From Chthoniobacterales bacterium (GTDB taxonomy: Bacteria; Verrucomicrobiota; Verrucomicrobiia; Chthoniobacterales; UBA10450): a stretch of DNA of 14,763 nt. This document shows, one piece after another, positions 1-7,700 of this stretch. The notes beneath the pieces were generated by a model. That model worked only from the letters and a program-made list of their open reading frames with translations. It did no database searches and was not told the origin of the DNA. Location: positions 1 to 14,763 of the forward strand of contig JAICXG010000045.1 in assembly GCA_025980625.1 (NCBI GenBank), given 5' to 3'. How positions within the stretch are numbered: position 1 is the first letter of the stretch; every line of letters begins with the position of its first letter. Position numbers and translations under genes: made by a program.

Positions 1-1983
1 AGTTTGCGCGAGCTGCCGGCCGGAAATGGATTCGGGCATGACTACATCAGTCAGGAGCAGATCGATCTCTTCGCGGTGCTCGGCCCAGATTTTCAGCGCG
101 GCGCGGCCATTGGCGGCTTTGAGCACGCGATAGCCAAGGGCGCCAAGGGCTTCGGCAACAAATTCCCGTAGCACTTCCTCATCCTCGACCACCAGGATTG
201 TAATACCTTCGGCCGTTGCAGCGGCAGTTGGTCGATTCTCGTGCCTCTCGGGTTCGACTTCTATTCCTTGCGGACAGAGTGGAAAGAAGGCGCGAATGGT
301 TGTGCCCCGGCCGACGACGGTGTCGACCTCCACCCATCCGCCATGTTGCTTGACCACGCCGTAGGTGGTGGCCAATCCCATCCCGGTGCCTTCACCGGGT
401 CCTTTGGTTGTAAAAAATGGTTCGAAAATCCGGGCGGCAGTTGCGGGATCCATGCCATGACCGGTATCTTGCACAGCAAGACAGACGTGCCGGCCCAACT
501 CGGCCTCGGGATTCTGCGCGCAAGCTTCCGGGCCGGTTTCAATATTCGATGTCGCAATTGTCAATGTCCCGCCATTGGTCATGGCATCACGAGCGTTCAA
601 GGCGAGATTCATGATCACCTGGTCGATGCTTGCGCGGTCGGCGAAGATCGGCGGCAGGCCGGGCGTGAGCTGCATGTCGAGCACGATATGTTCGCCAATA
701 ATCCGCCGCAGCATTGTGACGGTCTGTTCGACTACCGCGTTGAGCGCGAGAGGACGGCGTTGAATGACCTGTTTCCGGCTATAAGCGAGGAGTTGCCGGG
801 TGAGGGCAGTTGCGCGCTCGGCCGCTTGTTCCACCTGTTGCAAAGAGGAGCTGAGCTTTTCGTCCAGCTGCGCGTTGCGTAATTGGAGCGAAGTGTTGCC
901 CAGGATAACTGTAAGGATGTTGTTGAAGTCATGGGCAACCCCAGCCGCCAGTCGACCCACCGCTTCCATTTTTTGCGCCTGACGCAGTTCATTTTCCAAG
1001 CGGGTGCGAACAGTCGTGTCCTGAAGGATGAGTAACTGATAAGGAGCGTCTCCGAGATTGAGAATCTGCGCGGTAACAATGACTTGACGCGTTTCTCCGG
1101 AGCCTGTTCTAACTGTCGCCGCTAACTCCCTTACGATGCGGTGCTCAGCAAGCTCGGCGGAAATCTTCGCGTCAACTTCGGCTTCCGTCCAAAGTTGGGC
1201 ACCTTCGGCGAGGGCCTTTTCGCGTGTAGCTCCCAGGAGCGCGAGGAAACTAGCGTTAACGTCGATATAACCGCCGATGCCGAGCCGCCGGATCGCCATC
1301 GGCAATGGATTTCCGTAAAAGGCTTTCGAGAATCGCTCCTCCGAATGGCGCAGCGCCGCTTCGGCCATCACCCGCTCCGCGACTTCGCTGGTCAGCTCTT
1401 CATTCGTCGCTCGCAACTCGGCGGTCCGTTGGTCGACCAGCGCCTCGAGCTCACCCATTTGTCGACGCGCGATTTGAGTGAGCTCCCATTTCCGCGAAAG
1501 AGCGTGCGCCATCTGCAAGACTTCGACGTTGTCGAAAGGTTTTTTGAGCACCAGCATCTGATCGGTGTTGCCGATGGTTTTTGCGATTTCTTCCCACGAA
1601 TAATCCGAGTAAGCAGTGCAGATGACGGTCTGGAGGTCAGGGACTTCCTTCCAGATTCGCGAGATCGTCTCAATGCCGTCCCATCCCGGGGGCATGCGGA
1701 CATCGACAAAGGCGACGGCGTAGGGCGCTCCGTTGGCTGCCGCGGCGCGCACTTTCTCCAATCCCTCCTGGCCTTGAAAGGCCGAGTCGATCTTAAACTC
1801 CCATGATTGCGAAGTGTTCCTCGTTTCGCCGAAGAGGGCCGCTTCATCGGTGTCAAGTTCCGAGGCCAATTTGCCGTCGGCCGGGCTCAGGATCTTGCGG
1901 AAGTCTTCGTGAATCGACGGGTTGTCGTCGATCACGAGAATGCGGCGATTCTTCGGTTGTAAGTCTAACGAACTTTCGATCAT
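1..1983 (-). CDS. Hybrid sensor kinase REC-PAS-HisKA-HATPase-REC (3' end beyond window)
   Basis: This soluble hybrid histidine kinase runs off the left edge; 661 codons are present without a stop. The N-terminal receiver (about residues 12-165) has the acidic pair D19-D20, phospho-acceptor D94 in 'AFVDVRMPPGWDG' and the lysine of 'VLKKPF'. A stretch of about 25 residues (38-62) is inserted before the second strand. A coiled-coil linker and a PAS domain (about 214-325) follow. The dimerisation box 'GVAHDFNNIL' has phospho-acceptor H351. The ATPase shows N463 in 'LALNARDAM', then 'DTGHGMD' and 'GTGMGLA'. A second receiver begins at 'ITILVVEDEE', with D646 in 'LLTDVVMP'. No membrane segment is visible. 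The ATG overlaps the stop of the upstream CHASE8 kinase as ATGA, so translation is probably coupled. I infer that the N-terminal receiver takes phosphate from that kinase. The output target is not visible. Domain calls are firm; the ligand and partner are not. Confidence 0.93.
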   Translation of the reverse strand, partial: MIESSLDLQPKNRRILVIDDNPSIHEDFRKILSPADGKLASELDTDEAALFGETRNTSQSWEFKIDSAFQGQEGLEKVRAAAANGAPYAVAFVDVRMPPGWDGIETISRIWKEVPDLQTVICTAYSDYSWEEIAKTIGNTDQMLVLKKPFDNVEVLQMAHALSRKWELTQIARRQMGELEALVDQRTAELRATNEELTSEVAERVMAEAALRHSEERFSKAFYGNPLPMAIRRLGIGGYIDVNASFLALLGATREKALAEGAQLWTEAEVDAKISAELAEHRIVRELAATVRTGSGETRQVIVTAQILNLGDAPYQLLILQDTTVRTRLENELRQAQKMEAVGRLAAGVAHDFNNILTVILGNTSLQLRNAQLDEKLSSSLQQVEQAAERATALTRQLLAYSRKQVIQRRPLALNAVVEQTVTMLRRIIGEHIVLDMQLTPGLPPIFADRASIDQVIMNLALNARDAMTNGGTLTIATSNIETGPEACAQNPEAELGRHVCLAVQDTGHGMDPATAARIFEPFFTTKGPGEGTGMGLATTYGVVKQHGGWVEVDTVVGRGTTIRAFFPLCPQGIEVEPERHENRPTAAATAEGITILVVEDEEVLREFVAEALGALGYRVLKAANGRAALKIWAEHREEIDLLLTDVVMPESISGRQLAQT

Positions 1984-4001
1984 GTCTTCGGTGTCGTAAC
2001 TGCGATGGGGAGCTCGAGAGTGAAGGTGGCGCCTTGGCCAATCCCGGCGCTGGCCACCGAAAGCGAGCCGCCCATCGCGCGCGCGGCCAGGGCACCGCTG
2101 TGCAAGCCGAATCCGTGACCTTCTTCCCGGGTCGTAAAGCCATGTCCGAAAACGCGAGTCAGATTTTCTGGAGAGATACCGATGCCATTATCAGTTACCG
2201 CGATGTGAGCCCTTTGCTCGTTAGGCGAGAAGATCGAAATCGTCATCCGTTTATCGAGCCGCTTCGAATCGTCGAGCGCATACTTCGCGTTCCGGAGGAG
2301 ATTGATCATGATCTGAAGGACCTTATGCCGATCCACCCGAACGGATGCGACGGGTGAAAATCGCCGCTCGAGCGCAATCCCGTGGCGCTCGAAGGCGGAA
2401 ACATTCATCGCGATTGCGTCCTCGACGAGACGTTCCGGTGGGAGATCTTCGAAGACACCGCTGACCTTGGCGTAGCTTTGCTGCATCGCGACGACCTCTT
2501 TGATGTGTTCAATATTGCGTCCGAGCTGATCGGCCTCGGCGAGCAGTTCGGCATTCTCGGCGATGAAGAACTCGCCTAACTTCGCGAGATAGCCGGGTAG
2601 CTTTTTTCCGTTCGGATCATTCGTGAGGTAGTCTGCAAGATCTCCGTTTTTACCGGTGAGAAGGGCGGCCGCCTGGGCCAGCTTTGGGGCCTTTGAGCGA
2701 CGCAGCTTTTCCACGACCAGGCTGGCGGAAACGTTCACACTGTTAAGGACATTGCCGACATTATGGAGCACACCAGTGGCGACTTCGGCCATACCAGCGA
2801 GCCGCGAAGTCTCGAGTAATTTCTGTTGCGAAATGCGCAATGCTTCTTCTGCCTGACGCCGCTCGGTCATGTCGCGCATCACAGTCGAAACGTATTCCAG
2901 ACCGCCCTCGGAATTCTTGTGCGCGATCAGGACTTGTGAGACGTGCACCTCCTCGCAATTGCGGTTGAGAATGGCAGTTTCACCCGACCACGATCCATTT
3001 TCCAAGGCTGCGGGTAATCCCGTTTTCGATATGATCTCTCGCGCCCAAGAGGGGTGCAGGTCGAGCGTTTTGAGCCCGCTTAGGTCGTTGCCCTCCGCCA
3101 AACCCATAAGCTCTCTTCCGGCGTGGTTAAGATAGAAGGCCCTTCCGTCCGGATCTGCGCTAATGACGATGTCGGGCGTCGCTTCGAGAATGGCCGTAAG
3201 CCGGGCATGCGCGGCCTGGGCGCGCTCGCGCTCGCTAATTTCGCGTTGCAGCGCGGTGACCTGCTCGCGCAATTTCACTTGCGCGCCTTGCAGCGCGCTG
3301 TCCTGAGATTGAATCTGCGAGAGCATTTGATTGAACGCATCAGTCAGAACGCCCACTTCGTCGTCGTAGACTCGGGCGGCGCGGACAGAATAGTCCTTGT
3401 GATCTGCGATTGTGCGCGCGGTGCCGGCGAGGCTCAGAATCGGTTTCGTGATGAACCGCTGGAATTGACTCGAAAGAACGAACGCGAAGAGCAGCGAAGC
3501 AGCGAGGACCAGAGCAAAAATGCCGCCGAAAAGCGCGAGCAACTGCGAGGTCATGGCATGCAAATCAGCCAGGAGATAAAGCGTCCCTTCACGTTTGCCG
3601 TTGAGTAGAACCGGTTGCACCAGAAGAATGCGACTGCCTCGAATCTGGAAGCCTCCTTCCCGGGAGGCGGATCGGATCTCCACTGCATCTCGCGGCGTCC
3701 CAAAAAACGCCAGCCGCTGCCGATCCATTAATTCCAGACGCGCGCTGACGATTTGCGGCATCGTTTTGAGTCCGGCGAGGATTTGCCCGGCCGCGTCTTC
3801 ATCTTTGAACATGACGGCGGCGGCGCAGTTGTGGGCTGTGATTTCGCCGACGACGGCGAGTTCGTGGGCGGATTGCTGCCGAAGCGTATAGCCTTGGAAA
3901 TAGAAGAGCGCGGCAAAGGCGAGCAAAAGCACTACTCCCGAGATCAGCATGATCACGAGCATGATCTTTTGTCGGATGGAGCGGTCGCGCAGCTTGAACA
4001 T
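1980..4001 (-). CDS. Membrane sensor histidine kinase (CHASE8-HAMP-PAS-HATPase)
   Basis: A 673-residue sensor kinase. The first membrane helix lies at about 13-35. A periplasmic CHASE8-like sensor follows (about 40-150, with 'AHNCAAAVMFKDEDAAGQIL'), then a second helix (about 154-176) and HAMP (about 177-232, 'DDEVGVLTDAFNQML'). After a coiled coil come a PAS domain (about 264-380) and an atypical dimerisation box 'GVLHNVGNVLNSVNVS', with H413 as the likely phosphorylated residue. The ATPase has 'INLLRNAKYAL' (N567, N571), 'DNGIGIS' (604-610) and 'GHGFGLH' (628-634). It has no receiver, so it should pass phosphate in trans, most simply to the hybrid kinase encoded just downstream. I chose the ATG at 4001 because 'MFKLRDRSIRQKIM' is the usual short cytoplasmic lead of this family. 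The frame stays open to 4163, but that extension has no family character. No clear Shine-Dalgarno is visible. The sensed signal is unknown. Confidence 0.92.
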   Translation of the reverse strand: MFKLRDRSIRQKIMLVIMLISGVVLLLAFAALFYFQGYTLRQQSAHELAVVGEITAHNCAAAVMFKDEDAAGQILAGLKTMPQIVSARLELMDRQRLAFFGTPRDAVEIRSASREGGFQIRGSRILLVQPVLLNGKREGTLYLLADLHAMTSQLLALFGGIFALVLAASLLFAFVLSSQFQRFITKPILSLAGTARTIADHKDYSVRAARVYDDEVGVLTDAFNQMLSQIQSQDSALQGAQVKLREQVTALQREISERERAQAAHARLTAILEATPDIVISADPDGRAFYLNHAGRELMGLAEGNDLSGLKTLDLHPSWAREIISKTGLPAALENGSWSGETAILNRNCEEVHVSQVLIAHKNSEGGLEYVSTVMRDMTERRQAEEALRISQQKLLETSRLAGMAEVATGVLHNVGNVLNSVNVSASLVVEKLRRSKAPKLAQAAALLTGKNGDLADYLTNDPNGKKLPGYLAKLGEFFIAENAELLAEADQLGRNIEHIKEVVAMQQSYAKVSGVFEDLPPERLVEDAIAMNVSAFERHGIALERRFSPVASVRVDRHKVLQIMINLLRNAKYALDDSKRLDKRMTISIFSPNEQRAHIAVTDNGIGISPENLTRVFGHGFTTREEGHGFGLHSGALAARAMGGSLSVASAGIGQGATFTLELPIAVTTPKT

Positions 4002-4175
4002 GGCTCTAGTGCATGGTTCACAAGCTACTTTTGAGCCTGGCGGAAAAAATTTTGCAATCGCGGCTAAAAACCTGTCGGCCGCTTGGGCTGGAACATCTCC
4101 TGCTTCCCGTAAGCGCCAGAGCTTCCGCATAGATACGTGGTTACTGACTTCAGCAAGACGCACCGAGACGAATCG
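4002..4175. promoter_or_regulatory. Divergent intergenic region between sensor kinase and TPR gene
   Basis: These 174 bp separate two divergently transcribed genes and must hold the promoter of the TPR gene and probably that of the kinase pair. I see an AT-rich patch near 4042-4054 (GGAAAAAATTTTGC), which could act as an UP-like element or bend. I find no convincing -35/-10 pair in either direction. The region is assigned by position only. Confidence 0.3.
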
Positions 4176-6053
4176 ATGAATCCTTACGCCGAAGAGTTGA
4201 CCTCGCCAAAAGAGGCGACTCGCCTCGTAGGTGAGAATCAGCCCACGACAACTGATCGGCGACGGACCGCTGTGACTGCCGTTGTCCTGGTCGCGACGGC
4301 CGGTGCGCTCGGTTTCGGATTATGGAGCCTTTCAAATCGGCTTGCTCCGGAAATCACGCCGCCGGTTTCGGCAGAGTCCACCTATGTCGCTTCCTTCGCC
4401 GAAAAAAGCATTGCAGTGCTCCCATTTGAGGAAGATGGCGGCGGGCAAGAGCAAGTCCTGGCCGACGCGATCCAGGACGATACGATTACGGCCCTTTCAA
4501 GGCTCGCCGATCTGCGGGTAATTAGTCGCACTTCGGTGAGCAGTTACACCCCAGACAGGCCGCGTAACCTGCGCCAAATCGCGCAAAGCTTGGGCGCGGG
4601 TCACATCCTCGAAGGCAAAGTAGGTCAGGTGGGCAGCCACGTTCGAATCATAGTTCGGCTGACGGACGCACGCAGAGGAATCAGTCTATGGAGTGCAAGC
4701 TACGAGCGGGGGCTCGACGATGTTTTTGGAGCCCGAAGTGACATCACCCAGCGAATCGCCGGCCAACTACACGCCACTGTCACTGCGCAAGAGAAGGCCG
4801 CGATCGACGAACGACCTACCCACGATCTGGTCGCCTACTCCCTCTATGTTCGAGGAAAAACCCTCGTTGCCAGTGTCTCTAACGCGCAAATCAACGGGAA
4901 GCTGCAACAGGCAGTCCAGGCGCTCGACCAGGCAGTCGCGTGGGATCCGAATTTCTACCTTGCATGGTGTCAGCTGGCGGCCGCGCATAATTACATCTAT
5001 TTCTTTGGATTTGACCATACTCCGGCCCGGCTCGCCTTGGCCGAGTCGGCGCTCGAAATGGTCACGCGCCTCCGCCCGCAGGCTGGCGAGACGCATCTTG
5101 CGCGGGCAAATTTCCTCTACCGCTGTCACCTCGATTACGATCAAGCCCGTGCCGAATTAGAGCAGACGCAACGTGCGCTCCCCAACAATTCGGAGGCTTT
5201 CGAGCTTGCTGGCTACATCGATCGGCGTCAGGGATTGTGGAATCAATCGGCTCGGAGCTTGCAGCGAGCGGTCAATCTCGACCCGCGCAACGTTTTTCTC
5301 CTCCAGCAGATCGCCGCCAGTTATGAAGAACTGCGGCAGTTTCGCGCCATGGCCGCCGCGCTCGATCGCGCCCTCGAGGTCGCGCCGCATGATCTCGACA
5401 CCCGCATCACGCGCGCGGTCGTCGACTACGAATGGCGGGCCGACACCCGACCTCTTCAACGCACGATCGAGACGCTGCTCTCCGAGGACCCGGCTTCGGC
5501 GCCTGACTTTGCCGACCAATGGCTATTCCTGGCGCTGAGCAACCGTGATGCGCCCACCGCCGCTCGCGCCCTCTCGGCCATCCCCGCCACTGGTACTTCC
5601 ATCGACATCAATTTCCCCCGCACTTTCTGTGAGGGCCTCGCGGCGCAAGCGAGAGGCGATGCGGTGGCGGCTCAAAACGCCTTCCTCGCCGCTCGCATCG
5701 AAGTGGAGAAAGCCATCCGCGATCAACCCGATTACGGTCCGATTCACACCGTCCTCGGATTAATCGACGCCGCCCTGGGCCGGAAAGAAGAAGCGATCCG
5801 GGAAGGGCGTCGCGCAGTCGAGATTCTGCCAGTGACCAAGGACGCACTCGATGGTTCGGAGTTGGTGAAATATCTAAGTGTCATTTACGCCTGGTGCGGT
5901 GAGAAGGACCTCGCGCTCGATCAGATCAAGGCGACCCTGCGCATCCCGAGCACTTTGAATTACGGCAACCTAAAACTTCGCCCCTACTGGGATAATCTTC
6001 GCGGCGATCCGCGTTTTGAAAGAATCGTCGCCGATCTCGCTCCGAAAGAGTGA
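4176..6053 (+). CDS. Membrane-anchored TolB/FlgO-like domain protein with TPR array
   Basis: A 625-residue protein. A short, charged cytoplasmic N-terminus ends in 'DRRR' (28-31). One membrane helix follows (about 32-51, 'TAVTAVVLVATAGALGFGLW'). The TolB/FlgO-like alpha/beta domain (about 75-205) starts at 'SIAVLPFEE' and includes 'LRVISRTSV', 'GAGHILEGKV' and 'LWSASYERGL'. The rest, about 215-620, is a run of tetratricopeptide helices such as 'WDPNFYLAWCQLAAAHNYIY' and 'LDPRNVFLLQQIAASYEEL'. In many bacteria this domain pair is the C-terminal half of class III adenylate cyclases, Ser/Thr kinases or winged-helix regulators. Here no catalytic or DNA-binding part is present, so a periplasmic scaffold or binding role is likely. 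The ATG at 4176 was chosen over an in-frame GTG at 4137 because of the weak purine tract GAGACGA before it. It diverges from the sensor kinases, which hints at shared function but does not prove it. Confidence 0.85.
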   Translation: MNPYAEELTSPKEATRLVGENQPTTTDRRRTAVTAVVLVATAGALGFGLWSLSNRLAPEITPPVSAESTYVASFAEKSIAVLPFEEDGGGQEQVLADAIQDDTITALSRLADLRVISRTSVSSYTPDRPRNLRQIAQSLGAGHILEGKVGQVGSHVRIIVRLTDARRGISLWSASYERGLDDVFGARSDITQRIAGQLHATVTAQEKAAIDERPTHDLVAYSLYVRGKTLVASVSNAQINGKLQQAVQALDQAVAWDPNFYLAWCQLAAAHNYIYFFGFDHTPARLALAESALEMVTRLRPQAGETHLARANFLYRCHLDYDQARAELEQTQRALPNNSEAFELAGYIDRRQGLWNQSARSLQRAVNLDPRNVFLLQQIAASYEELRQFRAMAAALDRALEVAPHDLDTRITRAVVDYEWRADTRPLQRTIETLLSEDPASAPDFADQWLFLALSNRDAPTAARALSAIPATGTSIDINFPRTFCEGLAAQARGDAVAAQNAFLAARIEVEKAIRDQPDYGPIHTVLGLIDAALGRKEEAIREGRRAVEILPVTKDALDGSELVKYLSVIYAWCGEKDLALDQIKATLRIPSTLNYGNLKLRPYWDNLRGDPRFERIVADLAPKE

Positions 6054-6071
6054 GTCCTACAGGGAAAGAAG

Positions 6072-6087
6072 CCGATTTGAAAATCGG
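6072..6087 (-). terminator. Possible terminator hairpin at the end of the tRNA-Pro gene
   Basis: A near-perfect inverted repeat, CCGATTT-GA-AAATCGG on the plus strand, spans the last four bases of the tRNA and the bases after it. In the tRNA direction it is followed by CTTCTTT, a weak U-rich tract. It also sits 18 bp after the stop of the convergent TPR gene but has no T-run on that side. The fold would compete with the tRNA acceptor end, so its role as a terminator is uncertain. Confidence 0.3.
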
Positions 6088-6157
6088 GCCGGCGGGATTC
6101 GAACCCACGACCTCTTGAACCCCATTCAAGCGCACTACCAAGCTGTGCTACGGCCCG
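6084..6157 (-). tRNA. tRNA-Pro (anticodon GGG)
   Basis: The reverse complement folds as a complete 74-nt tRNA. The acceptor stem CGGGCCG/CGGCCCG has seven perfect pairs, and the C1-G72 pair typical of bacterial tRNA-Pro. The D arm is GCAC/GTGC with loop AGCTTGGTA. The anticodon stem is CTTGA/TCAAG with loop ATGGGGT, giving anticodon GGG at plus-strand 6121-6123. The variable region is AGGTC. The T arm is GTGGG/CCCGC with loop TTCGAAT, and the discriminator is A. The 3' CCA is not encoded (TTTT follows), so it must be added by nucleotidyltransferase. G36 and G37 make it a canonical substrate of TrmD, whose gene is also in this window. Confidence 0.97.
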
Positions 6158-6167
6158 ATGTGGGGGA

Positions 6168-6197
6168 ACTATTCGCCGCAGGGTGAGAGGTTGCCAA
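6168..6197 (-). promoter_or_regulatory. Candidate promoter for tRNA-Pro
   Basis: On the minus strand TTGGCA (6197-6192) and AATAGT (6173-6168) are separated by 18 bp. They match the -35 and -10 consensus at 5/6 and 4/6 positions. The -10 ends 10 bp before the tRNA 5' end, which would give a very short leader, as expected for a tRNA gene. The match is moderate and the call rests partly on position. Confidence 0.4.
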
Positions 6198-6223
6198 ATC
6201 ATTTTGAGCGGCGCGCTGAATTG

Positions 6224-7081
6224 TTAGTTTTCCCAGGCGGTGAGGAAAGCATCGATCAACTGCGGCAGTTCATCGCTGTAGCCGCCCTCGAGGATCGCGC
6301 CCGCCGCGACGCCCGACTCGCGCAACCAATTGCCAAACGTCGCGAAGTCTTCCGCTTCCAAGTTCATCTGCGTGATCGGATCCCCTGTGAAAGCGTCGAA
6401 CCCGGCGGAAACGAGAATGAGCTGAGGCTGGAATTCGAGCAACGCCTCGAGCGCCCGCTCCACAGCCTCGCGATGCTCGTTGCGCGGAGCGAGCGGGCGC
6501 ACTGGAAAATTGTGAATGTTATCGAAGGATCGCGTGCCGGTACCGGGATAACCGGGAAACTGGTGCACCGACGCGAAAGCGATGCGCCGGTTGCCCTCGA
6601 CGATCGTTTCGGTGCCGTTCCCATGATGAGCGTCGAAATCCCAGATCGCCACCCGCATCGCTCCGCGCTCGAGCGCGTCGAGCGCGGCGACCGCGACGTG
6701 GTTGAAGTAACAAAATCCCATCGCCTGATTGCGGGTTGCGTGATGGCCCGGCGGTCGCATCAGGCTGAAAGCGCGCTCGCCGCCTAACGATGACGCAGCC
6801 ACCGCGCAGGCTGCCCCAGCCGCACGGGCGGCATGACTGAAGAGATCGCGATAAGCGGGAGTGTCGGCGTCGAAGTCCTGTTCCGCGGCGCGAATGCGCT
6901 CGAGATGTTCCGGGCTATGTGCGCGAAGGAGAATTTCCTCCGTTGCCTCCCGAGGCTGCGGCCATGCCCACTCGGGATGCGCAGCCCGCAGATACCGCGC
7001 GCTGGCCACAACTCGCGCCGGCCGTTCCGGGTGACCGGTTGCGGTGTACTCAGCCGAGCGCGGATCGTGAAAGACAATCAC
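6224..7081 (-). CDS. Histone-deacetylase-family zinc deacetylase (AcuC-like)
   Basis: A 285-residue member of the arginase/deacetylase fold, which removes acetyl groups from lysine side chains or polyamines using one zinc ion. The core is complete. 'GHPERP' is at 16-21 and 'RPPGHHA' supplies the His pair H113-H114. 'WDFDAHHGNGT' supplies zinc ligands D150 and H152, and 'SAGFDAFTGDP' supplies D229. 'LEGGYS' supplies the transition-state tyrosine Y268. Length is slightly short but within the class II-like bacterial range. The start is GTG, inside the GTGA overlap with the DoxX-like gene, and I see no separate Shine-Dalgarno. Translation is therefore probably coupled. The substrate could be acetylated proteins (such as acetyl-CoA synthetase for AcuC) or acetylpolyamines. 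No acetoin or acetate gene is next to it to decide, so I give no gene symbol. Confidence 0.92.
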   Translation of the reverse strand: MIVFHDPRSAEYTATGHPERPARVVASARYLRAAHPEWAWPQPREATEEILLRAHSPEHLERIRAAEQDFDADTPAYRDLFSHAARAAGAACAVAASSLGGERAFSLMRPPGHHATRNQAMGFCYFNHVAVAALDALERGAMRVAIWDFDAHHGNGTETIVEGNRRIAFASVHQFPGYPGTGTRSFDNIHNFPVRPLAPRNEHREAVERALEALLEFQPQLILVSAGFDAFTGDPITQMNLEAEDFATFGNWLRESGVAAGAILEGGYSDELPQLIDAFLTAWEN

Positions 7082-7470
7082 TGGTTAGGCTGGCGGAGAA
7101 GATGGCGATAGTGATCCCAGTAGGCCCAAACCAGAAAGAGCGAAAGCACCGTCACGACGATCGCCAGCGGCAAACCGCTCGGCGCCATCGTGGCGTGGAA
7201 GAGAACGATATTAAAAACGATCGGGCACAGAATTGCGAGAGCCAGCACCGGCCACAAGTTGAAGAGTAACAGCGCGCCACCAAGGATCTGGCAGGCAAAA
7301 ACCACCGGCATATAGCCGCCTGTCGAGACGGCGTGGAAGAACTCAGCGGCTGCGCTCCCGGGAGGTGGCGCGGCGCCCATGGCCGGCAGGAAATGCAAGA
7401 AACCATTCAACCCGAAGACGCCAAAGATCAGGCCAAGCAGCGTGCGCACAATCAGGATAAGAATTTTCAT
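7078..7470 (-). CDS. DoxX-like small integral membrane protein
   Basis: A 130-residue membrane protein with four hydrophobic helices at about 4-24, 54-71, 73-92 and 100-118. The pattern is that of the DoxX/DUF4870-like quinone-associated membrane families: 'TLLGLIFGVFGLNGFLHFLP' at the start, then a small-residue loop, then 'GGYMPVVFACQILGGALLL'. The precise role is unknown. I chose the ATG at 7470 because the upstream extension would begin with TTG at 7512 and adds a hydrophilic lead that is odd for the family. The purine stretch CTGGGCAGG lies just before the ATG. The stop overlaps the deacetylase start by GTGA, so the two genes form an operon, probably with the 48-residue gene 83 bp upstream. 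Confidence 0.8.
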   Translation of the reverse strand: MKILILIVRTLLGLIFGVFGLNGFLHFLPAMGAAPPPGSAAAEFFHAVSTGGYMPVVFACQILGGALLLFNLWPVLALAILCPIVFNIVLFHATMAPSGLPLAIVVTVLSLFLVWAYWDHYRHLLRQPNQ

Positions 7471-7553
7471 CCTGCCCAGAGTGTCTTCCGCCGTGCCCGC
7501 AGGCAATTCCAAATTCAGCCGCCCGCGGCAGAAGAACAGGCGGAACTCAGGAC

Positions 7554-7700
7554 TTACCTGCCGATTAGGATAAAGATACCCGCTACGAGCGCCAGGATCG
7601 GCAACAGAATGCCGCCGCCGATTCCGGTCAGGCCAATAATTCCGATGACGATGAGATAAATAGCCAGCAGAAGCATCCCGATATTTCTTGTGAAGTTCAT
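7554..7700 (-). CDS. 48-residue hydrophobic membrane protein
   Basis: A small open frame that starts 'MNFTRNIGMLLLAIYLIVIG', continues through 'LTGIGGG', and ends 'LVAGIFILIGR'. It encodes two closely spaced hydrophobic segments (about 8-24 and 30-46) joined by a glycine-rich turn. AGGA lies 7 bp before the ATG (AGGATGACGCC then ATG), a good Shine-Dalgarno. The shape recalls short hypothetical membrane proteins ending in 'ILIGR' that are common in several phyla; no function is known to me. It is co-directional with the DoxX-like and deacetylase genes. Confidence 0.72.
   Translation of the reverse strand: MNFTRNIGMLLLAIYLIVIGIIGLTGIGGGILLPILALVAGIFILIGR

Noticed and set aside
241..882. 213-residue plus-strand frame
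   Set aside because: It is antisense to the conserved kinase and ATPase domains of the hybrid kinase and has no recognisable domain.
1141..1806. 221-residue plus-strand frame
   Set aside because: It is antisense to the receiver and PAS domains of the hybrid kinase, an open frame caused by high GC.
2220..2580. Integron attC sites suggested by GTTAGGC and GCCTAAC core-like words
   Set aside because: attC needs RYYYAAC and GTTRRRY paired within about 60-140 bp in the right order and in gene cassettes. Here the words are single, lie inside conserved genes, and no integrase is present.
4002..4163. 54-codon N-terminal extension of the CHASE8 kinase
   Set aside because: The frame is open, but the sequence has no membrane or family character, runs into the divergent gene region, and the ATG at 4001 gives the normal start of the family.
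5926..6202. Minus-strand frames encoding 'QEVVGSNPAGPIF' and 'RGFESRRPDFQ'
   Set aside because: These are the familiar translations of a tRNA gene (the T-arm GGTTCGAATCC), not proteins.
6158..6787. 209-residue plus-strand frame
   Set aside because: It is antisense to the deacetylase, whose catalytic motifs are complete on the minus strand.
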